Of a DNA stretch of 64,000 nt, positions 37,877 to 46,237 are shown piece after piece (positions within the stretch are counted from its first letter, which is position 1; each line of letters begins with the position of its first letter). The notes below the pieces were generated by a model, which saw only the letters and a program-made list of their open reading frames with translations, had not been told where the DNA came from and did no database searches. The stretch is from Aurantimonas sp. 22II-16-19i (GTDB taxonomy: Bacteria > Pseudomonadota > Alphaproteobacteria > Rhizobiales > Rhizobiaceae): assembly GCF_002088275.1 (NCBI RefSeq), contig NZ_AQQS01000014.1, positions 1 to 64,000 of the forward strand. The letters are read 5' to 3'. A program made the position numbers and the translations under genes.

Positions 37877-39153
37877 GCACGGCCGCGACCTCACCCGCCG
37901 TCGCCATCGGCATCGACGTCGGCACCTCCGGCGCCCGGGTGGCGGCCATCGCCGCCGATGGCACGCTGATTGCCACCGCCGCGCAGCGCTACGGCGAAGG
38001 CAGCGACAGGGCGGATCCGGCCGTCTGGTGGAACGCCGTCTGCGCCTGCCTCGACCAGCTCGCCGCCGCGACCTCCCTTGCCGCCGTCGCGGCGCTGGCC
38101 GTCGACGGCACCTCGGGGACGATGCTCGGCCTCGGCGCGAACGGCGCTCCTGCGGCCCGGCCGCTGATGTATGACGAGCCCTGCCCGGATGACGCGATCG
38201 TCGCGGCCGTCGATGCGGCGGCGCCCGGCGACAGCCCGGCGCGCGGGGCGAATTCGGCGCTCGCAAGGGCGATCCACCTGTCGCGCCAGCCAGGCGTTGC
38301 CCGCGTCGTCCATCAGGCCGACTGGATCGCCGCGCAGATCACTGGTCGGACACCCGTCTCCGATGCCAACAACGCCCTGAAGACCGGCTACGACCCGGTC
38401 GCCGAAGCCTGGCCCGGCTGGATCGCCGATGCCGGCATGGACCCGGCGAAACTGCCCGGGGCGGTCCTGCCCGGGCGCCCGGTCGGCCCGCTCGGAAGCC
38501 TGGCGGCCGCCCGCTTCGGTCTTCCCGCCGAGGCCCTCCTTGCCGGCGGCACAACGGACGGCTGCGCCTCGTTCCTTGCCACCGGCGCCGACCGGCCCGG
38601 CGACGCGGTGACGGCGCTCGGCTCGACGCTGGTGCTGAAACTGCTCTCCGACCGGCCGGTCAACGCCCCCCGTTACGGCATCTACAGCCACCGCATCGGC
38701 GACATGTGGCTCGCCGGCGGCGCCTCCAACACCGGCGGCGCGGTGCTTGCGGCGCATTTCGACGCGGCGCGGATCGAGGCACTGACGCCGTCCCTCGATC
38801 CCGAAACGCCGACCGGGCTCGACTATTACCCGCTGACCCGGCCCGGCGAGCGGTTTCCGGTCAACGATCCGGCGCTGGCCCCGCGCCTGTCGCCGCGCCC
38901 CGATGACGACGCGCGGTTCCTGCAGGGGCTGCTCGAAGGCATCGCCAGCGTCGAGGCGCTCGGCTATCGCCGGCTGGCGGAGATCGGCGCGCCGGCCCTT
39001 TCGAGCGTCAGATCCGTCGGCGGCGGGGCGCAGAACCCGGCCTTCACCCGCATCCGGCAACGGACGCTCGGTGTGCCGTTCCTGCCGGCGCTGTCCACCG
39101 AGGCCGCCGTCGGCACGGCCCGGCTGGCGCTGCGCGCGCTGTCGACAGGCTGA
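37873..39153 (+). CDS. FGGY-family kinase (D-ribulokinase-like)
   Basis: A 426-residue FGGY kinase, shorter than the first one. Motifs are GIDVGTSGARVAAIAADG (residues 12-29), catalytic Asp in AGGTTDGCASF near 223, TALGSTLVLK near 243, and the C-terminal signature VRSVGGGAQNP near 378. The phrases ALGSTLVLK and GGASNTGGAVL are those of the D-ribulokinase group. It may make the ketose phosphate used by the adjacent aldolase. It is the last gene of the operon and converges on urtE across 60 bases. Confidence 0.83.
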   Translation: MSTAATSPAVAIGIDVGTSGARVAAIAADGTLIATAAQRYGEGSDRADPAVWWNAVCACLDQLAAATSLAAVAALAVDGTSGTMLGLGANGAPAARPLMYDEPCPDDAIVAAVDAAAPGDSPARGANSALARAIHLSRQPGVARVVHQADWIAAQITGRTPVSDANNALKTGYDPVAEAWPGWIADAGMDPAKLPGAVLPGRPVGPLGSLAAARFGLPAEALLAGGTTDGCASFLATGADRPGDAVTALGSTLVLKLLSDRPVNAPRYGIYSHRIGDMWLAGGASNTGGAVLAAHFDAARIEALTPSLDPETPTGLDYYPLTRPGERFPVNDPALAPRLSPRPDDDARFLQGLLEGIASVEALGYRRLAEIGAPALSSVRSVGGGAQNPAFTRIRQRTLGVPFLPALSTEAAVGTARLALRALSTG

Positions 39154-39213
39154 TCGCACGACACTCGATCGCCGCGCAGATTCGACACCCGGTCCGATCG
39201 ATCGGGCGGCGGA

Positions 39214-39909
39214 TCAGACCGTCAGGTGCTTTCTGACCGCCGGATCGTCCAGCCCCTCGGCCGGGCCCTCGAAGACGATGACGCCGCGGTCCATGACATA
39301 GACCTTGTCGGCGAGCTCCCGGCAGAAATCGAGATACTGCTCGACCAGCAGGATCGCCATGCCGGAATTCTCCTTCAGGAAGCGGATCGCCCGGCCGATA
39401 TCCTTGATGATCGACGGCTGGATCCCCTCCGTCGGCTCGTCCAGCACCAGGAGCTGCGGCCGCGTCACCAGCGCCCGGCCGATCGCCAGCTGCTGCTGCT
39501 GGCCGCCGGAGAGGTCGCCGCCGCGCCTCCCCAGCATGTCCTTCAGCACCGGGAACAGCTCGAAGACGTGGTCCGGGATCGACCGGTCCGCCGACTTCAG
39601 CGGCGCATAGCCGGTCTGGAGGTTTTCCTTGACCGTCAGGAGCGGGAAGATCTCGCGCCCCTGGGGGACGAAGCCGATGCCCCGCCGCGCCCTGTGATAG
39701 GGCGCCTCGCGGCCCATCACCTCGCCGTCGAAGGCGATCTCGCCGCGCCGGATCGGCTGCTGGCCGACGACCGCCCGTAGAAGCGAGGTCTTGCCGACCC
39801 CGTTGCGACCGAGGACGCAGGTGATCTCGCCCTTGTTGGCGCCGATCGAGACGTTTCGGAGCGCCTGGGCGGCGCCATAGTAGAGATCGACGTTGGAAAC
39901 GGTCAGCAT
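39214..39909 (-). CDS. urtE: Urea ABC transporter ATPase UrtE
   Basis: A 231-residue LivF-type ATPase. Walker A is GRNGVGKTS, the signature is LSGGQQQQLAIGRAL, Walker B is LLVLDEPTEGIQPSI and the switch His position is occupied by Glu-Gln in LLVEQY, as is normal for LivF/UrtE proteins. With UrtD it powers high-affinity urea uptake. It is the last gene of the urt operon, 280 bases after urtD, with a palindromic repeat element in between. The start at 39909 is the ATG before the conserved LTVSNVDLYYG. Confidence 0.92.
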   Translation of the reverse strand: MLTVSNVDLYYGAAQALRNVSIGANKGEITCVLGRNGVGKTSLLRAVVGQQPIRRGEIAFDGEVMGREAPYHRARRGIGFVPQGREIFPLLTVKENLQTGYAPLKSADRSIPDHVFELFPVLKDMLGRRGGDLSGGQQQQLAIGRALVTRPQLLVLDEPTEGIQPSIIKDIGRAIRFLKENSGMAILLVEQYLDFCRELADKVYVMDRGVIVFEGPAEGLDDPAVRKHLTV

Positions 39910-40008
39910 GGGGGCGATGTCTCCGCGCGGCAGCCGGATGTTTCTGTCAGGAGGCGTGACGTCCGTGGCGCGTCGACGAGGACGGAAGGTCGCGAAACGT
40001 GAGGCTTC

Positions 40009-40136
40009 GTCATTCCCGGGCGCCGTCCCGAGAATCCAGGGGCACCCGCCGCAGCACCGGCCGCTTCCGCCTTCTGCAGCTGAAGCCAATCGCGCTCGAC
40101 GATCTCTGGATTCTCGGGACGGGGCCCGAGAAGGAC
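40009..40136. repeat. Palindromic intergenic repeat between urtD and urtE
   Basis: Two 31-bp arms (40009-40039 and 40106-40136) are reverse complements with three mismatches; the inner 16 bases beginning CGTCCCGAGAATCCAG match perfectly. The structure resembles the dispersed palindromic elements of rhizobial genomes. If transcribed it would form a long stem ahead of urtE. Confidence 0.7.
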
Positions 40137-40189
40137 GACGCGGAGGTGAGATCGCCCCGTCGCTGGGACCGCAGGAGACATTGCCATCA

Positions 40190-41245
40190 TCATCGTCCGA
40201 GATACACCTCGATCACCTTCGGATCGGCCGAGACCTTGTCGAGGGTTCCCTCCGACAGGACCGAGCCCTCGTGCAGGCAGGTGACCTTGACGCCGAGTTC
40301 GCGGACGAAATGCATGTCGTGCTCGACGACGACGACCGAGCGGGTCCTGGCGATCTCGCGGAGCAGCCGGGCCGTCTCCTCGGTCTCGGCGTCGGTCATG
40401 CCGGCCACCGGCTCGTCGACGAGGAGGAGTTCGGGATCCTGGGCGAGCAGCATGCCGATCTCCAGCCACTGCTTCTGGCCGTGGCTGAGATTGGCGGCAA
40501 AAGTCGCGCGCCTGGCCGTCAGCCGCGTCGTCTCGAGGATCGCATCGATCCGGTCGCGTTCCGGCGCATTCTTGCGGTGCACGAGCGCTTCCAGCACCGA
40601 GCGCGGGCCGGACAGCGACAGGCGGATATTGTCCTCCACCGTGTGGCTTTCGAAGACGGTCGGCTTCTGGAACTTGCGCCCGATCCCCATACTGGCGATC
40701 GCCGCCTCGTCGTGATGGGTGAGGTCGACGTCGCCGTTGAAGAACACCTCGCCCTTGTCCGGCCGGGTCTTGCCGGTGATGATGTCCATCATCGTCGTCT
40801 TGCCGGCGCCGTTCGGGCCGATGATCGCCCGCATCTCGCCCTTCTCGATCACCAGCGAGAGATTGTTGATCGCCTTGAAGCCGTCGAAGCTCTTGGTGAC
40901 GCCGTCGAGATAGAGCAGCGTTTCGCGCCGCGCGCGGCCGTTCGCCTCGCTGGCAAGGCGCTTCTCGCGCAGCAGCGAGGCGTAGGGGTGCGGGGAGACG
41001 GCGGGGTCGGCGGCTTTCGTCACGATGCTGGTCACGGTACTCGTTCCTGGATTCGTCGCGGCGCCGGCGGGCCGCGATGCGCCGTTCGCAGCTCCGGCCG
41101 AAGCCGGCGTGCCGCCGTGTGAGCGCGCGGCCGTCCGGGCCGGGCCTGTCGCAGAGGGGAAAGCAGGCGGCGGCGCGGCGCCCTGCGGCTCGCTCAGGGC
41201 CCGGATCTCGTCGGCCACCTTCTGCACCACCGAGGTTTCGGCCAT
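40190..41245 (-). CDS. urtD: Urea ABC transporter ATPase UrtD with N-terminal extension
   Basis: A 351-residue LivG-type ATPase. The catalytic part begins near residue 105 (LYLDGVTKSFDGF) and has Walker A GPNGAGKTT, the UrtD-type signature LSHGQKQWLEIG, Walker B LLLVDEPVAGMTD and switch His in VVEHDMHF. UrtD proteins are usually about 250 residues; here about 100 residues of Ala/Pro/Thr-rich, probably disordered sequence precede the domain. The frame is open with no internal stop, and the ATG at 41245 has GGAGTG upstream, five bases after urtC, so the extension is probably translated. Confidence 0.88.
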   Translation of the reverse strand: MAETSVVQKVADEIRALSEPQGAAPPPAFPSATGPARTAARSHGGTPASAGAANGASRPAGAATNPGTSTVTSIVTKAADPAVSPHPYASLLREKRLASEANGRARRETLLYLDGVTKSFDGFKAINNLSLVIEKGEMRAIIGPNGAGKTTMMDIITGKTRPDKGEVFFNGDVDLTHHDEAAIASMGIGRKFQKPTVFESHTVEDNIRLSLSGPRSVLEALVHRKNAPERDRIDAILETTRLTARRATFAANLSHGQKQWLEIGMLLAQDPELLLVDEPVAGMTDAETEETARLLREIARTRSVVVVEHDMHFVRELGVKVTCLHEGSVLSEGTLDKVSADPKVIEVYLGR

Positions 41246-41250
41246 GTCCG

Positions 41251-42426
41251 TCACTCCGCCGGATTGGCGACGGCGCGGGGATCGCCCGCCGCCTCGCTTT
41301 CGGACGCTTCGCCCTTTTCGGCGTTCCGCGCCTTGCGGGTGGCGCGAAGGGCATCCCATCCATGGTCGATCGTGCCGACGATGCCGCGCGGCAGGATAAG
41401 CGTGACGAAGACGAAGAGACCGCCGAGGATGAACAGCCAGCCCTCCGGCCAGACGCCGGTGAAGACGGTCTTGCCGTAATTGACCAGCAGCGCGCCGATC
41501 ACCGGCCCGATCAGCGTGCCGCGGCCGCCGACCGCCGCCCAGACCACCACCTCGATCGAATTGACCGGGGCGAACTCGCCCGGATTGATGATCCCGACCT
41601 GCGGCACGTAGAGGGCGCCGGCGATCCCCGCCATCACCGCCGAGACGGTGAAGGCGAAGAGCTTCACATGTTCCGGCCGCCAGCCGATGAAGCGCGTGCG
41701 GCTCTCGGCGTCCCGGACGGCGACCATCAGCTTGCCGAGCTTGGAGCGGGTGATCCAGCCGACGAGGAGCACCGACAGCGCCAGCGCGATGCAGCTCGCC
41801 GCAAACAGGCTCGCCCGCGTCGCATCCGCCTGGATCGAGAAGCCGAGGATGTCCTTGAAGTCGGTCAGGCCGTTGTTGCCGCCAAAGCCCATGTCGTTTC
41901 GGAAGAAGGCGAGGAGCAGCGCATAGGTCATGGCCTGGGTGATGATCGACAGATAGACGCCGGTCACCCGCGAGCGGAAGGCGAAGTAGCCGAAGACGAA
42001 GGCGAGCAGCCCCGGCACCAGCATCACCATGAGCGCGGCGAACCAGAACTGGTCGAAGCCGGTCCAGTACCAGGGCAGTTCCTGCCAGTTGAGGAACACC
42101 ATGAAGTCCGGCAGGTCGGGATTGCCATAGACCCCGCGCGAGCCGATCTGGCGCATCAGATACATGCCCATGGCATAGCCGCCGAGGGCGAAGAAGGCGC
42201 CGTGACCGAGGGACAGGATGCCGCAATAGCCCCAGACGAGATCGAGGGCGAGGGCGAGCAGGGCATAGCACACATACTTGCCGAACAGCGGCACCAGGTA
42301 GGACGGCACATGCAGCGGATGGTCCGCCGGCAGCCAGAGATTGGCGAGCGGAACGAGGACCGCGGCGGCGAGGATGACCGCGACGAGGATCCAGACGCGG
42401 GGACCGAGGAAACGGGCGAGGATCAT
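41251..42426 (-). CDS. urtC: Urea ABC transporter permease UrtC
   Basis: A 391-residue LivM-type permease with about ten transmembrane helices. Diagnostic stretches are CYALLALALDLVWGYCGILSLGHGAFFALGGY near residues 53-84 (here only partly quoted by position), GLTDFKDILGF near 180, and the C-terminal FVFVTLILPRGIVG before a hydrophilic tail. It forms the membrane channel with UrtB. A palindromic repeat separates it from urtB upstream (minus strand). Confidence 0.9.
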   Translation of the reverse strand: MILARFLGPRVWILVAVILAAAVLVPLANLWLPADHPLHVPSYLVPLFGKYVCYALLALALDLVWGYCGILSLGHGAFFALGGYAMGMYLMRQIGSRGVYGNPDLPDFMVFLNWQELPWYWTGFDQFWFAALMVMLVPGLLAFVFGYFAFRSRVTGVYLSIITQAMTYALLLAFFRNDMGFGGNNGLTDFKDILGFSIQADATRASLFAASCIALALSVLLVGWITRSKLGKLMVAVRDAESRTRFIGWRPEHVKLFAFTVSAVMAGIAGALYVPQVGIINPGEFAPVNSIEVVVWAAVGGRGTLIGPVIGALLVNYGKTVFTGVWPEGWLFILGGLFVFVTLILPRGIVGTIDHGWDALRATRKARNAEKGEASESEAAGDPRAVANPAE

Positions 42427-42481
42427 CGCGGGGCCTCCGCCTGCAGGTTCGAAGCGCGCGGTTTGCCTTGGCGATCGGTGT

Positions 42482-42621
42482 GATCTCCCCCCTCGAGGGG
42501 GAGATGCCTGGCAAGGCAGAGGGCGGGGCGGCGCGCGCCCTCGTCCTCGCAGGGGGAAACGCCTGCGCGTGGCATCCCTGCCTCTCGGCTGCCGCCCATC
42601 TCCCCCTCAAGGGGGGAGATC
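42482..42621. repeat. 140-bp palindromic repeat element between urtB and urtC
   Basis: Terminal 25-bp inverted repeats (42482-42506 beginning GATCTCCCCCCTCGAG, and 42597-42621) flank a GC-rich centre. Each arm is itself nearly palindromic. The arm sequence is of the GATCTCCCC...GGGGAGATG type that I recall as a frequent intergenic repeat in Mesorhizobium- and Brucella-like genomes. No coding capacity is evident. Confidence 0.75.
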
Positions 42622-42673
42622 AGCCAGTCTCGGGCGTATCGGGACATCGAAGGAGGTTCCAAATCCTGCCACC

Positions 42674-44338
42674 TCATGCGTCGACGAACCTTCCCTTTTG
42701 CGCGAACAGGCCGCGCGGGCGCTTCTGGATGAACAGGATGATCAGGACGAGGACGACGATCTTGCCCAGCACCGCCCCGGCATAGGGTTCGAGGAACTTG
42801 TTGACGATGCCCAGACTCATCGCACCGACCAGCGTGCCCCAGAGATTGCCGACCCCGCCGAAGACGACGACCATGAATGAGTCGATGATGTAGCCCTGGC
42901 CGAGATTGGGCGAGACGTTGTCGATCTGCGACAGCGCCACCCCGGCGATGCCGGCGATGCCCGATCCGAGCGCGAAGGTCATGGCGTCGACCCAGGGCGT
43001 GCGGATGCCCATCGCCGCCGCCATCTTGCGGTTCTGGGTGACCGCCCGCATCTGCAGGCCGAGCGGGGTCTTGTTGAGGACGGCGAGCAGCGCCAGGAAC
43101 ACCACCAGCGCGAAGACGATGATCCACAGCCGGTTCCAGTTGACCGACATCAGGCCGAGGTCGAAGGCACCGGACATGAAGTCCGGATTGCCGACCTCGC
43201 GGTTCGAGGGCCCGAAGATGGTGCGCACCGCCTGCTGCAGGATCAGCGACACGCCGAAGGTGGCGAGCAGCGTCTCCAGCGGCCGGCCATAGAGGAAGCG
43301 GATCAGCCCGCGCTCCATGACGAGGCCGACGGCGCCTGAGGCCAGGAAGGCCAGCGGCAGGGCGATCAGCAGCGAGAATTCGAACAGGCCGGGGACGTTC
43401 GAGCGGATGAACTCCTGCACGACATAGGTCGTGTAGGCGCCGATCATCACCATCTCGCCATGGGCCATGTTGATCACCCCCATGACGCCGAAGGTGATAG
43501 CGAGGCCGATCGCCGCGAGCAGCAGCACCGATCCCAGCGACAGCCCGTACCAGACGTTCTGCATCTGGTTCCAGAAGGCGATGTTGCTCTGGATGGCGAC
43601 GATCGCCGCCTCGGCCGCCTTCTTCGCCACCGGATCATCCGTCGATCCGGCAAACCGCGTCAGCATCGCCAGGGATTCCCGGTCGCCGCGGGCGGCGAGG
43701 ATTTTCGCGGCCTCGGCCTTCTCGCTCGCCGGAAGATCGGAGACGAGGGTCGCGGAAGCCAGCGCCTCCTGCATCCGCGCCCTGACCGCCGTGTCTTCCT
43801 CCGCCGCGATCGCCTCGCCGAGCGACGCGATCATTTCCGGGTCGGCTTCGGAAAACAGCGTGTCGGCCGCGCGCATGCGCTGGGCCGGATTGTCGGCCCG
43901 CAGCGTCAGCGACCCCAGCGCCGTGGTGACGGCGTTGCGGATCGAATTCTTGATCCTGACCTTCTCCATCTCGCCCCGCGGCACGGTGCCGGCCGGCTCG
44001 CCGGTCATCGGATCGGAGAGGGCATAGTCGTCGCCCTGGCGGGTGCCGATGAAGACGGCACCGTCGCCCTTGCGCCAGTAGAGGTCGCCGTCGCGGAGCG
44101 CCCGCAGCGCCCGGGCGGCGGCTTCCTCGCCGCTCGCCGCGAGTTCGATGATCACCGCCTCGGTCTCGTCGTAGCTCTGCTTGCCGCCGAATTTCTGGAC
44201 GATCGCGGCCGGGCCCGCCACACCTGGCGCAGCGCTCGCGGCTTGCGGCGCGGCCGGGGTCTCCTGCGCCGACGCGGAAGCCGCGCCGAACAGGAGGACT
44301 GCGAGGCCGATGAGGAGCCAGCGGATCGATCGGGTCAT
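42674..44338 (-). CDS. urtB: Urea ABC transporter permease UrtB
   Basis: A 554-residue protein. A signal peptide (residues 1-25) leads into a periplasmic helical region of about 240 residues, which is normal for proteobacterial UrtB, followed by a LivH-type permease with eight or so helices (from about residue 260: GLSLGSVLLLAAIGLAITFGVMG, given by position). Conserved phrases INMAHGEMVMIGAY, TFGVSLILQQAVRTIFGP and GGVGNLWGTLVGA are present. The ATG at 44338 is preferred to one ten codons upstream because it directly starts the signal peptide. Confidence 0.9.
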   Translation of the reverse strand: MTRSIRWLLIGLAVLLFGAASASAQETPAAPQAASAAPGVAGPAAIVQKFGGKQSYDETEAVIIELAASGEEAAARALRALRDGDLYWRKGDGAVFIGTRQGDDYALSDPMTGEPAGTVPRGEMEKVRIKNSIRNAVTTALGSLTLRADNPAQRMRAADTLFSEADPEMIASLGEAIAAEEDTAVRARMQEALASATLVSDLPASEKAEAAKILAARGDRESLAMLTRFAGSTDDPVAKKAAEAAIVAIQSNIAFWNQMQNVWYGLSLGSVLLLAAIGLAITFGVMGVINMAHGEMVMIGAYTTYVVQEFIRSNVPGLFEFSLLIALPLAFLASGAVGLVMERGLIRFLYGRPLETLLATFGVSLILQQAVRTIFGPSNREVGNPDFMSGAFDLGLMSVNWNRLWIIVFALVVFLALLAVLNKTPLGLQMRAVTQNRKMAAAMGIRTPWVDAMTFALGSGIAGIAGVALSQIDNVSPNLGQGYIIDSFMVVVFGGVGNLWGTLVGAMSLGIVNKFLEPYAGAVLGKIVVLVLIILFIQKRPRGLFAQKGRFVDA

Positions 44339-44518
44339 GGCGTCTGAATGGTCCAGCGCGGCGCGCATCGTGCGGGCCGCCTTGAAGAGAGGAGGCGGAG
44401 CGGCTCACCAGGGAGCCGCCCCGCCGACGCTGCTTGGGAGGCAGGCATCGATCATGTTCACCGGGCAAGTCCGCCGGGCAGGTCCGCCAGACAGGTCCGA
44501 CGAGCGCTTTCGCGTTCG

Positions 44519-44590
44519 TCTTGGCCGGGGCGTCTTGGCCGGGGCGTCTTGGCCGGGGGCGTTTTGGCCGGGGGCGTTTTGGCCGGGAGC
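44519..44590. repeat. Minisatellite-like tandem repeat in the urtA-urtB gap
   Basis: Five head-to-tail copies of TTGGCCGGGG(G)CGT(C/T) start at 44521, 44535, 44549, 44564 and 44579, with a unit of 14 then 15 bases. A second short series, three copies of a 12-13-base unit around AGGTCCGCC, lies just before it at 44465-44500. The gap (44339-44697) contains no other gene. Confidence 0.8.
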
Positions 44591-44619
44591 GGGCTGCGCC
44601 TGGGAGGCGGCGCAGCCCG
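44590..44619 (-). terminator. Strong hairpin after urtA, probable attenuator or processing stem
   Basis: CGGGCTGCGCC (44590-44600) and GGCGCAGCCCG (44609-44619) form an 11-bp perfect stem with an 8-base loop, 78 bases after the urtA stop. No T-run follows, so it is more likely a stem that protects urtA message or lowers read-through into urtB than a full terminator. Confidence 0.55.
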
Positions 44620-44697
44620 GACCCGTTCGCCCCGGGGAGGCAGGATGTCCGCAAGGCCGGTGCCCGGGCCTCGAGGACGGGTCTCCCCGGCGCGGGA

Positions 44698-46008
44698 TCA
44701 GTTGGCCATCGTGTCGCCGAGGCACTTCTTCGCCTCGGTGTCGTAGTTGCCGCACTTCATCTCGACCCAGTCGGCCTCGAGCTTCTTCGATTCCGGCAGG
44801 AAGTCCGACCAGGCGTCGCCCGGAACCAGCTCTTCGGTCTCGGAGACGACGTCGAACTGGCCCTCGGCGTTGATCTCGCCGATGAGCACCGGCTTGGTGA
44901 TGTGGTGGTTCGGGAGCATCTTCGAGACGCCGCCGGTGAGGTTGGCCTGCTCGGTGCCGGGCAGCGCGTCGATCACCTTGTCGGGCTCGACGGTGCCGGC
45001 CTTCTCGACCGCCTTCACCCACATGTTGAAGCCGATATAGTGGGCTTCCATGGGGTCGTTGGTGACGCGGTCCTCATTGCCGATGAACTTGTGCCAGGCG
45101 GCGATGAATTCCTCGTTTTCCGGCGTATCGACGGACTGGAAGTAGTTCCAGGCGGCGAGATGGCCGACCAGCGGCGCAGTGTCGATGCCGGCCAGTTCTT
45201 CCTCGCCGACCGAGAAGGCGACGACCGGGATGTCGGTGGCCTTGATGCCCTGGTTGCCCAGTTCCTTGTAGAACGGCACGTTGGCATCGCCATTGACGGT
45301 GGAGACCACGGCGGTCTTCTTGCCGGTCGAGCCGAATTCCTTGATCGCCGAGACCTCGGTCTGCCAGTCGGAGAAGCCGAACGGCGTGTAGTTGACCTTG
45401 ATGTCCTCGGCGGCGACGCCCTTGGCCTTCAGATAGGCCTCGAGGATCTTGTTGGTGGTGCGCGGATAGACGTAGTCGGTGCCTTCCAGCACCCAGCGCT
45501 CGACGCCCTCGTTCATCAGATAGTCGACGGCCGGGATCGCCTGCTGGTTCGGCGCGGCGCCGGTGTAGAAGACGTTGCGCTCGGACTCTTCGCCCTCGTA
45601 CTGGACCGGATAGAACAGGATCGAGTCGAGTTCCTTGAACACCGGCAGCACGGACTTGCGCGACACCGAGGTCCAGCAGCCGAAGACCACCGAGACCTTC
45701 TCCTGGCTGATCAGCTCGCGGGCCTTCTCGGCGAACAGCGGCCAGTCGGACGCCGGATCGACGACCACGGCCTCCAGCGGCCGGCCGAGGACGCCGCCCT
45801 TCTTGTTCTGCTCGTCGATGAGCATCAGCATGGCGTCCTTGAGGGTCGTCTCGGAGATCGCCATCGTGCCGGACAGCGAATGGAGAATCCCGACCTTGAT
45901 CGGCTCGCCGCTGGGCATCTTGTCCTGGGCATTGGCCCCGGAGATGCCGAAGGCGGCGATGGCGGCCGCCGCGGCCGTCTTCTGCATCCAGGTGATGGCT
46001 GATTTCAT
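44698..46008 (-). CDS. urtA: Urea ABC transporter substrate-binding protein UrtA
   Basis: A 436-residue periplasmic urea-binding protein of the Leu/Ile/Val-type binding fold. The signal peptide covers residues 1-29 (hydrophobic AAAAAIAAFG, cleavage after NAQ/ANA). Conserved parts are IKVGILHSLSGTMAISE near 38-54, VVFGCWTSVSRKSVLP near 110 and LFYPVQYEGEE near 132, all typical of UrtA/FmdD. The ATG at 46008 follows GGAGGTCACAG. A consensus sigma-54 promoter lies just upstream, so expression should rise under nitrogen limitation. Confidence 0.93.
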   Translation of the reverse strand: MKSAITWMQKTAAAAAIAAFGISGANAQDKMPSGEPIKVGILHSLSGTMAISETTLKDAMLMLIDEQNKKGGVLGRPLEAVVVDPASDWPLFAEKARELISQEKVSVVFGCWTSVSRKSVLPVFKELDSILFYPVQYEGEESERNVFYTGAAPNQQAIPAVDYLMNEGVERWVLEGTDYVYPRTTNKILEAYLKAKGVAAEDIKVNYTPFGFSDWQTEVSAIKEFGSTGKKTAVVSTVNGDANVPFYKELGNQGIKATDIPVVAFSVGEEELAGIDTAPLVGHLAAWNYFQSVDTPENEEFIAAWHKFIGNEDRVTNDPMEAHYIGFNMWVKAVEKAGTVEPDKVIDALPGTEQANLTGGVSKMLPNHHITKPVLIGEINAEGQFDVVSETEELVPGDAWSDFLPESKKLEADWVEMKCGNYDTEAKKCLGDTMAN

Positions 46009-46060
46009 CTGTGACCTCCAGTCTTGCCCGGCCCCGTGGCCGGCCTCGAACAGGAGGGAG

Positions 46061-46076
46061 TGCAAAGCCCGTGCCA
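46061..46076 (-). promoter_or_regulatory. Sigma-54 (RpoN) promoter of urtA
   Basis: On the minus strand the sequence reads TGGCACG, four bases, TTGCA, an exact match to the -24/-12 consensus TGGCACG-N4-TTGCW. The -12 element is 53 bases upstream of the urtA start codon, giving a leader of about 40 bases. Position, strand and perfect match make this a strong prediction. Confidence 0.8.
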
Positions 46077-46208
46077 GACCTGACTTGACGGAAGGTCAGA
46101 CGCCTCAAGATCGCGGAGAGGCCCGGTTCCACGGTCGCCCGCTGCGGAACCTCCCCGGTCGGACAGCTCCGGGAGAACCGTCCCCGCCGCCTCGCGTGCA
46201 GGCAGAGC

Positions 46209-46223
46209 GATCAAATTGTGATC
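46209..46223. promoter_or_regulatory. Inverted repeat upstream of urtA
   Basis: GATCA-AATTG-TGATC is a perfect 5+5 bp dyad with a 5-base centre, 133 bases upstream of the sigma-54 promoter. It may be an activator site or an accessory operator; the binding protein is not known. Confidence 0.35.
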
Positions 46224-46237
46224 AGTTTCCGCTCAGC

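Noticed and set aside
42423-43127. Minus-strand frame crossing the palindromic element between urtB and urtC
   Set aside because: It is a shifted frame of urtB run into the repeat; no domain or ribosome site supports it.
44465-45022. Minus-strand frame through the tandem repeat that would encode an APGQN-type repeat peptide
   Set aside because: It begins inside the urtA gene in another frame and has no start signal; the peptide repeat only reflects the DNA array.
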